A stretch of DNA of 47,413 nt from Flavobacteriales bacterium (GCA_947475095.1 CANJLG010000020.1:1-47413); one strand, 5' to 3'; positions 9,139-17,508 are shown, counted from the stretch's first letter. Notes: generated from the letters alone by a model not told the origin. Numbers and translations: made by a program.

Positions 9139-9819
9139 TTGAACAATAAAAATCCCAAATACTTTTATTCAAGCAAGGAATTCGAGCAGTTATTATTTTT
9201 GGAAGAAGCGTTTTCGCTCATAAAAAATGAGCTTTTAGAACTGATATCGAAGAATCACAACACTTGGCTCGAAACCTTTCCAAGCTATGTTGACTCAGTA
9301 GAAAAAAATGCTTGGCAAGTTTTTACTTTTTCATTTTTTCAAATGAAAAATACTACGAACGAAGCTATTTGCCCTCAAACAGCAAGCCTCATTAATAAAA
9401 TTCCAGGACTTATTTCTTGCGATTTCTCAAGGTTAAAAAAACAAACACATATACTTCCTCACAAAGGATATTCTAAAATGATTCTGCGATGTCACCTGCC
9501 CTTAATTATTCCAAACCGTGAGGCTTGTGGGATCAGAGTTGGAGAGGATACTAAATATTGGGAGGAGGGAAAACTGCTGATTTTTGATGATTCCTATGAG
9601 CACGAGGCATGGAATACCGGTGATAAAGATCGATTTGTATTGATGTTTGATATTCCAAATCCACTTTGGGGGTATACAGCCGATGAAATATCGAAGTATA
9701 AAATTGAACAACTAGACGATCCTTTTCTACTTCAATTTGCCACTAAGGAAGAATGGCTAGCAGCTTATGAGCAGCGAAAACTCCCCATTGAAAAAATTAA
9801 TTTTCGAACAAACGATTAA
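9139..9819 (+). CDS. Aspartyl/asparaginyl beta-hydroxylase family protein
   Basis: This 226-residue protein belongs to the Fe(II)/2-oxoglutarate-dependent AspH family, which hydroxylates Asp/Asn residues or small molecules. Motifs are ILPHKGYSKMILRCHLPL (His108 as first iron ligand, Arg117 and His119) and LIFDDSYEHEAWN (His155 as second iron ligand), followed by DRFVLMFDIPNPLW with Arg165 for 2-oxoglutarate. The family uses only two His iron ligands, and both are present. Translation probably starts at a TTG preceded by AGAAG; no ATG gives the full N-terminus. Its 3' end overlaps the convergent GNAT gene by 23 bp. Substrate is unknown; the neighbouring glycan/acyl operon makes a carbohydrate or acyl-chain substrate conceivable. 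Confidence 0.82.
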   Translation: MNNKNPKYFYSSKEFEQLLFLEEAFSLIKNELLELISKNHNTWLETFPSYVDSVEKNAWQVFTFSFFQMKNTTNEAICPQTASLINKIPGLISCDFSRLKKQTHILPHKGYSKMILRCHLPLIIPNREACGIRVGEDTKYWEEGKLLIFDDSYEHEAWNTGDKDRFVLMFDIPNPLWGYTADEISKYKIEQLDDPFLLQFATKEEWLAAYEQRKLPIEKINFRTND

Positions 9820-10405
9820 TTTGAGTTAAATTATTGCTTGCTTTTTCACCCTCAAGTATCAATGCGTCCTGACCCTTAGAAATTTTAGATAATACCGATT
9901 TGAGAACAGTAGTTTTGTAAAGGAAATCCTCTTTATCCAAAATCATTCTGAGTTCATTAGCATCCTCAAAATCAATTTTGTAGCCCAACTTTAAATTATA
10001 TGATATAGCACGTCGATTATGCGCTTGAACACGGACCATCGACCGATTAATATTCGTTTTAGCAAAAATGAAATTGAGCAAACAAATTGAAGCCATTACA
10101 CTTGCCCATGTTTCAAGGTAATCATACTCGCCAATAAAAATCCCTCCCTCTCCAATTCCATCTTCTTCTGAAAAGTTTTTAGCATGAATTAAACCAACCT
10201 TTTCGCCTAAATATTCAATAATAAAATAATAGTTGGAAGCATTATTAATCGAATTAAACCACGCCAATTGATCTTTTTCCTGCAAGATATCCTGAACAAA
10301 CATATTTTTCCGGACCCAATCATTATTTCTCCACCTCAGAATTAAGCTTAGATGTTCAGCTTGCACTCGAATTAATCGAACATCATATTGAGAAAGAATT
10401 AACAC
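9797..10405 (-). CDS. GNAT-family acyltransferase (RimJ/PseH-like)
   Basis: The 202-residue protein shows the GNAT pattern: an N-terminal strand and helix (VRLIRVQAEHLSLILRWRN), central strands, and the C-terminal block RVQAHNRRAISYNLKLGYK typical of RimJ/RimL and of PseH, which acetylates an amino sugar. Family members transfer an acyl group from CoA, or in some cases ACP, to an amine. It is the last gene of the operon with ACP, two ketoacyl synthases, a reductase and a GT2; a GTG start overlaps the end of the GT2 gene by 7 nt. The context suggests it N-acylates an amino sugar, possibly from the operon's own ACP. That role is inference; the family call is strong. Confidence 0.8.
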   Translation of the reverse strand: MLILSQYDVRLIRVQAEHLSLILRWRNNDWVRKNMFVQDILQEKDQLAWFNSINNASNYYFIIEYLGEKVGLIHAKNFSEEDGIGEGGIFIGEYDYLETWASVMASICLLNFIFAKTNINRSMVRVQAHNRRAISYNLKLGYKIDFEDANELRMILDKEDFLYKTTVLKSVLSKISKGQDALILEGEKASNNLTQINRLFEN

Positions 10406-11307
10406 GACTTTTCAGCTACGTGAAACAATGGTTTTTGATTTGTTTTTAGCAACAAATGCCTCAAATACATGGCAATAATTCCAATGCAAGTAATGATCAT
10501 TCCTGTTGAGAATAAAACACTGACAATTAACGAAGTATACCCATCGACTTCAATTTTTCCAACATATTTTTTAAAGAGAATAATTCCTCCAAAAATGAAA
10601 TTAATCAGCGCCAGCAGAAAACCAAAAAAAGTGACTAAACGAAGAGGGATAGCTGATGAAAAAAGCATGATGTTGATCGTGGTTAAGATCAAACCCGGCA
10701 ATTTATATCTACTTATCGTTGACTGATTTTCACTTCGATTAATCGGCACAAACTCAATAGTATTCGTATACCAGAGAATCAATTCATCAATAAATGAAAA
10801 CTGATGATTACTAGAAACAATCTTTCTTGCCAGTTCCCCATCTATCAATCTAAAACTACTGCCTTGCCCCCTATTTTTACCATTCAATCGAGAAACAATT
10901 CGGTAAACGGTTTTCAAGGAACGAATCAAAAATGAATCAAGCGATGGAAAAGTACCATAAACGACAGCCGCACCCGATATTTTTTGCTGTTCAATCATTT
11001 TCATCGCCTCACTCGGATGAATTTCCTTATCATCATCTAGGGTAATAACATGCTGACCCTTTGAGAATTGAATCCCGCACAAGGTTGCTGGATGTTGTCC
11101 AAAATTCATTGACAATCGCAAGGCTGTAATAGTTTGAACGTTTTGACTTAGCGAGTGGATGGTTTCCCACGTATCATCTGTACTTCCGTCATCAACGAGA
11201 ATAATTTCATGCGAGAAATCTTGAAAAACAAGCGCAATATCCTCACAAATAGATGGAAGATCTCTACTATTATTAAACGTTGGTATGACGAAGCTGTACT
11301 GAATCAT
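10399..11307 (-). CDS. GT2 glycosyltransferase, polyprenyl-phosphate type (GtrB/ArnC/DPM1-like)
   Basis: The 302-residue enzyme has a GT-A domain with YSFVIPTFNNS, the nucleotide-binding VDDGSTDDTW (Asp39, Asp40) and the metal-binding LDDDKEIHP (Asp91-93). Two C-terminal transmembrane segments follow (about 205-240 and 250-285). This architecture is that of enzymes that put a sugar on undecaprenyl phosphate at the inner face of the membrane, providing a lipid-linked donor for periplasmic decoration of glycans or proteins. It lies 36 nt after the reductase gene and overlaps the GNAT gene by 7 nt. The sugar is unknown; an acylated amino sugar is suggested by context. Confidence 0.88.
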   Translation of the reverse strand: MIQYSFVIPTFNNSRDLPSICEDIALVFQDFSHEIILVDDGSTDDTWETIHSLSQNVQTITALRLSMNFGQHPATLCGIQFSKGQHVITLDDDKEIHPSEAMKMIEQQKISGAAVVYGTFPSLDSFLIRSLKTVYRIVSRLNGKNRGQGSSFRLIDGELARKIVSSNHQFSFIDELILWYTNTIEFVPINRSENQSTISRYKLPGLILTTINIMLFSSAIPLRLVTFFGFLLALINFIFGGIILFKKYVGKIEVDGYTSLIVSVLFSTGMIITCIGIIAMYLRHLLLKTNQKPLFHVAEKSC

Positions 11308-11343
11308 TTTACAATAAACACATACGAAAGTACATTAAAAGAA

Positions 11344-12087
11344 TTATTTTTTGGTGTTCAACAACAAACCGCCATCGAGCGTAATGTTTGTGCCAGTCAT
11401 CCAAGAAGATTGATTACTTAGCAGAAAAGCCGATGCATGAGCCACATCCATTGGTTTTCCAATTCCTAATGGATAGGAACTCAAAATGCCTAATAGTTCT
11501 GTTTCCGAAAGCGCATTTTTAGTTTTCTCAAACATCTCAGTCTCAACTAGAGCGGCAGAAATACAATTCGAACGAACACCTTTGGAGGAAAACTCTAAGG
11601 CGATGGAACGAGAAAAAGACTCTAGTGCTGCCTTAGATGCAGCGTACAAACTTCCTCCTTTATATGGATGTTGAGCAGAAATGGAAGAAATAAACACAAA
11701 GGAAGCGCTAGAATTAATCTTTTTAAGCTGCATTAATTTCGAGGTTAAAAGACAGGCGCTATCAAAATTAATAGTGAACATTGATTTTATATGTTTTGAC
11801 TGAATGAATTTAATAGGAAAAGGCTCAATAATTCCAGCGCAATGCACCCAACCATCAATACATGGCAAGGCCTTAACTAAATTATCTATTTCCTTTTCCA
11901 ATGTTAAATCAGCTTGAAAAAATTCTGACTCGTTGCTTAGCTGTTTGGACACCTCGCTTAAGCGATCCATATTTCGACCCGTTATGCAAACCTTAGCGCC
12001 TAAATCCGAGCACAATTTTGCCACAGCGGCGCCAATACCTGCAGAGGCACCAGTTACCAGAATCGTTTTTCCTTTAAGATCAATCAT
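11344..12087 (-). CDS. Short-chain dehydrogenase/reductase (FabG-like)
   Basis: This is a 247-residue SDR with the cofactor motif TGASAGIG (residues 13-20), a catalytic serine in FISSIS, the YAASK catalytic Tyr/Lys motif and the FabG-like ending DGG. The usual NAG structural motif reads CAG here (WVHCAGI), a tolerated variant. FabG-type enzymes reduce 3-oxoacyl-ACP to 3-hydroxyacyl-ACP with NADPH. Its start overlaps the end of the upstream ketoacyl synthase gene by 8 nt, so the reductase very likely acts on what that synthase makes. No dehydratase or enoyl reductase is in the operon, so the product would stop at the hydroxy stage unless the general fatty-acid enzymes take over. Confidence 0.88.
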   Translation of the reverse strand: MIDLKGKTILVTGASAGIGAAVAKLCSDLGAKVCITGRNMDRLSEVSKQLSNESEFFQADLTLEKEIDNLVKALPCIDGWVHCAGIIEPFPIKFIQSKHIKSMFTINFDSACLLTSKLMQLKKINSSASFVFISSISAQHPYKGGSLYAASKAALESFSRSIALEFSSKGVRSNCISAALVETEMFEKTKNALSETELLGILSSYPLGIGKPMDVAHASAFLLSNQSSWMTGTNITLDGGLLLNTKK

Positions 12088-13132
12088 ATTCTAACAATTT
12101 AGTTGCGACATTATGAGTGGATAAGAGTAAGCTTGCCCAAGAAAAACCAACACCAAAACCGCAAAGCAATAGGCATAAGCGTTCCTTTTTTAAGGCTTCA
12201 CTTAATTCCGAACAAAGCGTTAATGGAATTGAAGCAGAACTTGTATTTCCAAAACCTCCAATTGAACTTGGGCATTTTTCCTGCGGCACGTTCATTTTTT
12301 TTCGAATACTATCTGTGATCAATTGATTTGCCTGATGCAACACCAGGTAATCAAGTTGGTCGGTTGTTATTTTTGCTAAAGCAAGGGTATTATTAATCGA
12401 CTTTGGGACATTTTTCAGCGCAAAATTAAATACCGCCATGCCATCAATCGCCAAATGTTTTTTAGAGCGAACAACACCCGGTGCCACTTCAATATCTTGA
12501 TCTTCAAAACTTTGGTAAGGCATACGAGAATGCCCCGCTTCAATGATAATTGCTTCAGCACCGCTTCCGTCCGTCCCTGCATCAAGAAACCAATCCTCTC
12601 CTTTGGGGTCGTATTCAAGTAAAGTGGCAGAGCCTGCATCTCCAAAAAGAGGAAAGGCTGTTTTATCTTGTTCGTGCGTCGAAATTGTTGATTTATCACC
12701 AGCTAAAAGCAATACCTTTCTCAATCCACCCTGTTGCAGATAACGGTTAGCAAGGAGCAAACCATGAACGTAACCTGAACACCCTAAATTCACATCAAAA
12801 GCCATACAAGTAATAGGCAATCCTAATTTATCTTGCAGAATAGCTGCACTTGACGGTAGAAAGTAGTCTGGAGATTGAGTTACGAATACCAATAAATCTA
12901 TTTCATGATAACAATTCATGTCCTCCAAAAGTGTCTGAGCAGCTTTGAAACACATATCGGAAGCGGTAACATTGGTTGCCGCAACTCTTCGCTCAACTAT
13001 ACCTGTTGTTTTAGCGAACATTTTTGCTTCATCTTCGGAAAAATAAGGATAATCATGCGTTTTATACACCGTTTTAGGAACGACAGAATATATTGCTTTT
13101 ATAGCAGTATGTTTAAGTATTAGCTCCGCCAC
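12080..13132 (-). CDS. 3-oxoacyl-ACP synthase III family protein (first copy)
   Basis: This 350-residue thiolase-fold enzyme has a full Cys-His-Asn triad: Cys118 in NLGCSGYVHG, His266 in LVLHQAN and Asn296 in GGFGNTSS. KAS III enzymes condense an acyl-CoA with malonyl-ACP to begin a chain. Translation starts at a GTG inside the end of the ACP gene (20-nt overlap), so the two proteins are tightly coupled. The second ketoacyl synthase in the operon is clearly paralogous (FHQASAMILKSLQRK compared with LHQANQLITDSIRKK). This is a specialised copy, not the housekeeping FabH, judging from context. Substrate chain length cannot be read from sequence by eye. Confidence 0.88.
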   Translation of the reverse strand: MAELILKHTAIKAIYSVVPKTVYKTHDYPYFSEDEAKMFAKTTGIVERRVAATNVTASDMCFKAAQTLLEDMNCYHEIDLLVFVTQSPDYFLPSSAAILQDKLGLPITCMAFDVNLGCSGYVHGLLLANRYLQQGGLRKVLLLAGDKSTISTHEQDKTAFPLFGDAGSATLLEYDPKGEDWFLDAGTDGSGAEAIIIEAGHSRMPYQSFEDQDIEVAPGVVRSKKHLAIDGMAVFNFALKNVPKSINNTLALAKITTDQLDYLVLHQANQLITDSIRKKMNVPQEKCPSSIGGFGNTSSASIPLTLCSELSEALKKERLCLLLCGFGVGFSWASLLLSTHNVATKLLEYD

Positions 13133-13364
13133 CGTTTATTTTTAAGAAAGTAATATCAAATAAATCTTTAATGGTGACACACGATTTCAATTCATCTCCG
13201 TTTAGAAGAACGTCATACTTTGAATCAATTAATGCAACAAAAATTAGCGCATGCATACTGCTCCACCCCTCCATATCTCGAAACACGCTATTTGGAGATA
13301 CATCTCCTGGATTCAGATCCTCAAACTCTTCTTCAATCGCTGCAATAAAATCAACTATTTCCAT
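13113..13364 (-). CDS. Acyl carrier protein with atypical WSSM attachment motif
   Basis: The 83-residue acidic, helical protein has the layout of an acyl carrier protein: MEIVDFIAAIEEEFED, then GDVSPNSVF, then GWSSMHALIFVALID. Ser36 aligns with the serine that receives 4'-phosphopantetheine; the usual Asp before it (DSL) is Ser35 here (SSM), as in some specialised ACPs. It lies between two KAS III genes (19 nt after one stop and overlapping the next start), so it most likely carries the acyl chain that these enzymes build. It is distinct from housekeeping AcpP, which normally has DSLD. Confidence 0.8.
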   Translation of the reverse strand: MEIVDFIAAIEEEFEDLNPGDVSPNSVFRDMEGWSSMHALIFVALIDSKYDVLLNGDELKSCVTIKDLFDITFLKINGGGANT

Positions 13365-13383
13365 ACTTCAAATATACAATTTT

Positions 13384-14418
13384 CTACCATTCAATTACAG
13401 TTCCAATACAAGAAAAACCAATCCCAAAACCGATTAATACTATCTTATTTCCTTTTTTTAAATTACCGAGCTCTGCTGCTTTTTTTAGTGCAATTGGAAT
13501 AGAGCATGAAACAGTATTACCAACATCTTCAAAATTAGAAATGAATTTATGCTCAGGGATATTGCATTTTCGTTGTAGGGATTTCAAAATCATTGCACTT
13601 GCTTGATGAAAAATGAAAAAATCTATTTCTGAAAGGGTTAAGCCATTTTTCACTAAGGTTTGATCCAAAAACCCAGGAATTTCCTTTAAAGCAAAGCGCA
13701 GCACTTCAAGTCCATTCATTTCGATACGTCCAAAAGACAATTGATTCTCTTGATCGGAATATTTTTTTATCCATGCTTCATCAATGGGATTGCGACCACC
13801 TCCACGTTCCACCTTTAAAAAATCAAATCCATCCCCAAAAGTCGCAAAAGTGAACTTTCCAATGGATTTTGTAGGATTTTCCGAAACAACAATAGCGGCA
13901 CCAGCATCCCCAAAAATCGATCGCAATACGATGTCCTCACTATGAATTGCTTTTGTAGGCACTTCCCCTAATAAGATTAACACATTCCTTGCATTCCCAG
14001 CAGTTATCATAGCCTCTGCGACACTTAAACTATACAGAAATCCCGAACAGCCTTGAGGTAAATCAATAGTACCACAAGCAGAGGACAATCCTAATTTATG
14101 ATGTAAAACACTGGCAGTTGTTGGCGAATTATAATCTAAGACAAGTGTTGAAACAATAAGAAAATCAATTTCTTTTAAAGAAAAATTTGGGTGCTCTTTC
14201 TGTAATAACTCCAGGGCTGAAATGGCTAAATCAGAACCTAAAACGCCCTTTGCTGCGACATGCCGAGTTTTTACACCAGATATATCGAATAGCTCTTTCG
14301 CTTTTTTACCAACGAACTGTTCAGCAAGCAGATTATTATCCATTGCCAATTGGGGTAAGTAATAACTTAAGTATTGTATGGATGAACCCAAATCAAATTT
14401 ATTAGCGAGACGTTTCAT
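13384..14418 (-). CDS. 3-oxoacyl-ACP synthase III family protein (second copy, first gene of operon)
   Basis: The 344-residue paralogue of the downstream KAS III also keeps the complete triad: Cys124 in LPQGCSGFLYS, His271 in FIFHQAS and Asn301 in EDVGNTVS. It is the first gene of the six-gene acyl/glycan operon; the start is an ATG about 128 bp from the divergent small secreted-protein gene. Two active KAS III enzymes next to one ACP could give two condensations in series, or one may handle a different starter unit. It has no close resemblance to the DarB or flexirubin condensing systems beyond the shared fold. Confidence 0.88.
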   Translation of the reverse strand: MKRLANKFDLGSSIQYLSYYLPQLAMDNNLLAEQFVGKKAKELFDISGVKTRHVAAKGVLGSDLAISALELLQKEHPNFSLKEIDFLIVSTLVLDYNSPTTASVLHHKLGLSSACGTIDLPQGCSGFLYSLSVAEAMITAGNARNVLILLGEVPTKAIHSEDIVLRSIFGDAGAAIVVSENPTKSIGKFTFATFGDGFDFLKVERGGGRNPIDEAWIKKYSDQENQLSFGRIEMNGLEVLRFALKEIPGFLDQTLVKNGLTLSEIDFFIFHQASAMILKSLQRKCNIPEHKFISNFEDVGNTVSCSIPIALKKAAELGNLKKGNKIVLIGFGIGFSCIGTVIEW

Positions 14419-14469
14419 GCGAAATTAAAAATACATTGTTAATATCTATCTAAATATTATTATTTGTAC

Positions 14470-14502
14470 TTGTAAATCTAAAGCAACTAAGCGCTATCTT
14501 TA
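14470..14502 (+). promoter_or_regulatory. Possible promoter for the small exported protein gene
   Basis: TTG (14470-14472) and TATCTTTA (14495-14502; one mismatch to TAnnTTTG) are 22 nt apart, about 45 nt before the ATG at 14547. The fit is moderate. Confidence 0.35.
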
Positions 14503-14546
14503 TCGTTGTGTTGATGACAATTTAACTAAACTTAAATCACTTTTGG

Positions 14547-14912
14547 ATGAAGCAATTATATCTTTTCTCTTTGATTACCTGTTGTTTATCCTCTTATAAC
14601 TTCGCTCAAAACACTTCTCAAAACCAAAAATTACAGATTAATAAAGCGAATAATTTTATCATTAACAACACTATTGATAACACTAAGGAAACTACAAAGG
14701 ATATTAAAAAGGACACTACTTATCAACATTTTTACCATTATATTTTTGACGATAAAAAAATGAAGTCTTTTTTTAAAGATGCTCAAATTCCTACATCATT
14801 TCCTGTTTACGATCATTCAAAATCATACCTTGAAAATAAATTAATTGCCAAAACGTGGGGGCAAGAAAATAAATATCTAATAAAGAAGGAATTGCGATAC
14901 AAACTAGATTAA
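14547..14912 (+). CDS. Small exported protein of unknown function
   Basis: The 121-residue product has a signal peptide (MKQLYLFSLITCCLSSYNFA, cleavage near residue 20). A low-complexity polar stretch rich in Asn, Thr and Lys (about 22-60) is followed by a charged region with YHYIFDDKKMKSFF and IPTSFPVYDHSKSYLENKL. No family is recognised. It ends 13 nt before a T9SS type B surface protein gene on the same strand, so the two are probably co-expressed; it might be an accessory or partner, but nothing in the sequence shows what it does. Confidence 0.65.
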   Translation: MKQLYLFSLITCCLSSYNFAQNTSQNQKLQINKANNFIINNTIDNTKETTKDIKKDTTYQHFYHYIFDDKKMKSFFKDAQIPTSFPVYDHSKSYLENKLIAKTWGQENKYLIKKELRYKLD

Positions 14913-14925
14913 TCAAACGATAATA

Positions 14926-17508
14926 GTGTTTAAAAAAATAGTTTCTTTTTTGTTTTTATGCTTCTTTATTCAAGGAGTACATGCTCAATGCAATGGAGCC
15001 AACCCTTTTTGTACCGGTACAAACTATAGTTTCCCTAATGATGTAAACGTTCCTGACTTAGGTCCTATCGGTTGTTTAGGCAGTTCTCCGAATCCAGTTT
15101 GGTATTACATGGAGATCGACCAAAATGGGCCAATGACTTTCACCATCAATCAAACCAATACAACTGGAACAGGAATTGACGTAGATTTTGCCTTGTGGGG
15201 GCCATATAACTCTTTGTCAGCAGGTTGCGGAGGCGGTACTTTCCCAGTGGGTACACCCATTGACTGTAGTTATTCTACCGCTGCAACTGAAACAGCCAAC
15301 ATACCCAATGCTCAAATTGGGCAGTTTTACATTCTACTTCTGACCAACTACGCCAACCAAGCTGGAAATATAAGTTTTTCGCAAACCGGAGGAACTGGCT
15401 CTGCAGATTGTTCATTTATTTGTGGAGTAACTGGTTTTACAGCTAACCCCGGAAACTGTAGTAATAATTTATACACGCTCACAGGCACGCTGAACATTAC
15501 CAATCCCCCAACAAGTGGCACTTTAACGATTGTCAGTAATTGCGGTGGAGCTCCGCAAGTGTTTAATGCCCCTTTTGGAACGTCGATAAATTACAGTTTG
15601 CCCAACCTACCCGCCAATGGCTCAGGATGTACAGTTTCGGCCTCATTTTCAGCCAATGCCAATTGCAACACTCTTCAAACTTATACAGCGCCTGGTCCAT
15701 GTTCTGGATCCCCTTGTTCGTTTGGAAACTTCACTGGAACGATTACCAATTGTAATCCAGTAAACAACCAATACACTTTTGCAGGAACAGTAAATTACAC
15801 CAATGCACCAACTACCGGTACTTTAACCCTTACTAATTCTTGCGGTGGCGCTCCTCAAGTGTTTAATGCTCCATTTGGAGGATCTTCAAATTTCAGTTTT
15901 ACAGGGACAGCTAACGGCGCTCCGTGCACCATTACCGCTACTTTTTCCGCATCTTCAGCTTGCAGTGCTACGCTTACTTATCCAACACAACCGACGTGTG
16001 ATTGCTCAGCAGCTATTGGAACCTTTACCACTACACTGCTGCCCTCTCCAGCCATTAATAAAGTTTGCTTTGGCGATGCCTTTTCAATCAATACAAACAA
16101 CAATTTTACAAATCCGTCTGAAATTGTAGGAGCAACTACGCCAGGCTCAAGTACCTACGATCCTGCTGCACCTGTTTACGATCCGGGGATTGTTTGGCTC
16201 GCCTATTCTTGTCCACCCTCAGTAGCCATTACACCTTTATTAGCCAGCCAACAAGGATTAACCATACCAGACGACCCTTGTTTTGTTGGTGTGGTAACCA
16301 ATAACGGTGACATCACCGACGTGAATGACCTTTCGTTTATTAATTCACAAGCACCTGGAACGTTCACCAATAATACCGTTTATTATGTTCCATTGACCAT
16401 GTATAGCATCCAAGATGGAATATATAGCTATGTGGTCTTGCCTGCACTAGGATGTTACGACTTAGGCGATCCGATTGCTGTTCAATACCTTCCGGATGTG
16501 ACATATACTTACACATCGAATTGCGCCAATCAAACAGCTACAATTGTTCCTACTGGTGGTTCTCCCGCTTTAAACAGCACCTCTTTCACAGCCAGTAACC
16601 CAAGTCCAACGGGCGCAGGATTTGCTGTCAACACCGCGCTAAGTGGAGGAAACATTATCATGAACGGATTAACAAGTTCAGGGCCATTTGGATGTACCTT
16701 AACCGATGATGCAGGTTGCACCTACACCTTTACAGGAAATTATGTAGGTGGCGAAGCAGCAGGAATAAGCTATCCTGACAATGTGTATTGCCAAACTGAT
16801 CCAAATCCTACACCTACCATTACAGGAATACAAGGAGGAACCGTAACGAGCGGTCCTGGTCTAAGCATTAATCCAACCACTGGTCTTATTAACTTATCCA
16901 ATTCATCTACTGGATCATATTTAGTTACTTATACCACTGCTGCTGCCGTTTGTCCTGGTATTGCAACATTTAATCTTAGCATTTCAAGTTCACCTATCAT
17001 TGATGCAGGAGTAGACCAAACCGTTTGTTTTGGCAACTCAGTCATTCTGAATGCCTCAGGAGGCAGTTCCTATGTGTGGAGTAATAATGTAAACAACGGA
17101 ATGACCTTTGCTCCAAGCGTTGGTGTAAACGAATACATTGTTTTCGGATCTAATAGTGCAGGATGCATTGGAACAGATACCATGGTTGTAACCGTAATAG
17201 ATGAATGTAACGGCGAAGAAGTTATTTTTTGGGTACCGAATACTTTTACCCCTGATGGCGATCAATTCAATCAAACATTTAAGCCAGTAATGTATTCTGG
17301 ATTTGATCCATTTGAATATGAATTCTTAATCTTTAATCGTTGGGGCGAGCCAATCTGGGAAAGCCATAATGCAGCAATTGGTTGGGATGGATCCTACAAT
17401 AAAGGAATGAAATGTCCGGATGGCATCTATACATGGAAACTTGTATTTAAAACCCTCAATAACGATGAGAAATTGATGAATGTTGGGCACGTAACCCTTA
17501 TTCGATAA
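14926..17508 (+). CDS. T9SS type B sorting-domain (gliding motility-associated C-terminal domain) protein
   Basis: This 860-residue secreted protein starts at a GTG; the signal peptide is MFKKIVSFLFLCFFIQGVHA. The N-terminal part (about 22-160) looks like a beta-sandwich of proteins such as those with PPC-like domains. Residues 162-256 and 264-357 are two copies of the same Cys-rich, Thr/Asn-rich module (see the repeat entry). Ig-like segments follow (about 690-760, GVDQTVCFGNSVIL). The end is a type B sorting domain: VPNTFTPDGDQFN, FNRWGEPIWES, WDGSYNKG, CPDGIYTWKL. Type B domains direct secretion by the type IX system and attachment or release at the surface. Function is probably adhesive or structural; no catalytic domain was seen. 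Confidence 0.9.
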   Translation: MFKKIVSFLFLCFFIQGVHAQCNGANPFCTGTNYSFPNDVNVPDLGPIGCLGSSPNPVWYYMEIDQNGPMTFTINQTNTTGTGIDVDFALWGPYNSLSAGCGGGTFPVGTPIDCSYSTAATETANIPNAQIGQFYILLLTNYANQAGNISFSQTGGTGSADCSFICGVTGFTANPGNCSNNLYTLTGTLNITNPPTSGTLTIVSNCGGAPQVFNAPFGTSINYSLPNLPANGSGCTVSASFSANANCNTLQTYTAPGPCSGSPCSFGNFTGTITNCNPVNNQYTFAGTVNYTNAPTTGTLTLTNSCGGAPQVFNAPFGGSSNFSFTGTANGAPCTITATFSASSACSATLTYPTQPTCDCSAAIGTFTTTLLPSPAINKVCFGDAFSINTNNNFTNPSEIVGATTPGSSTYDPAAPVYDPGIVWLAYSCPPSVAITPLLASQQGLTIPDDPCFVGVVTNNGDITDVNDLSFINSQAPGTFTNNTVYYVPLTMYSIQDGIYSYVVLPALGCYDLGDPIAVQYLPDVTYTYTSNCANQTATIVPTGGSPALNSTSFTASNPSPTGAGFAVNTALSGGNIIMNGLTSSGPFGCTLTDDAGCTYTFTGNYVGGEAAGISYPDNVYCQTDPNPTPTITGIQGGTVTSGPGLSINPTTGLINLSNSSTGSYLVTYTTAAAVCPGIATFNLSISSSPIIDAGVDQTVCFGNSVILNASGGSSYVWSNNVNNGMTFAPSVGVNEYIVFGSNSAGCIGTDTMVVTVIDECNGEEVIFWVPNTFTPDGDQFNQTFKPVMYSGFDPFEYEFLIFNRWGEPIWESHNAAIGWDGSYNKGMKCPDGIYTWKLVFKTLNNDEKLMNVGHVTLIR
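15409..15999 (+). repeat. Two-copy tandem duplication with 300-bp offset inside the type B protein gene
   Basis: Copy 1 (about 15409-15699) and copy 2 (about 15715-15999) encode the same module. The best-conserved core starts TGCGGTGG at 15541 and again at 15841, exactly 300 bp apart, and encodes CGGAPQVFNAPFG in both. Nucleotide identity is highest in this core and lower on both sides, so the duplication is not very recent. Confidence 0.8.

Noticed and set aside
12080..14418. Dialkylresorcinol or flexirubin/aryl-polyene pigment cluster
   Set aside because: No DarA-like cyclase, KAS II-type pair, dehydratase or aromatic ammonia-lyase is present; GT2 and GNAT genes fit a glycan better.
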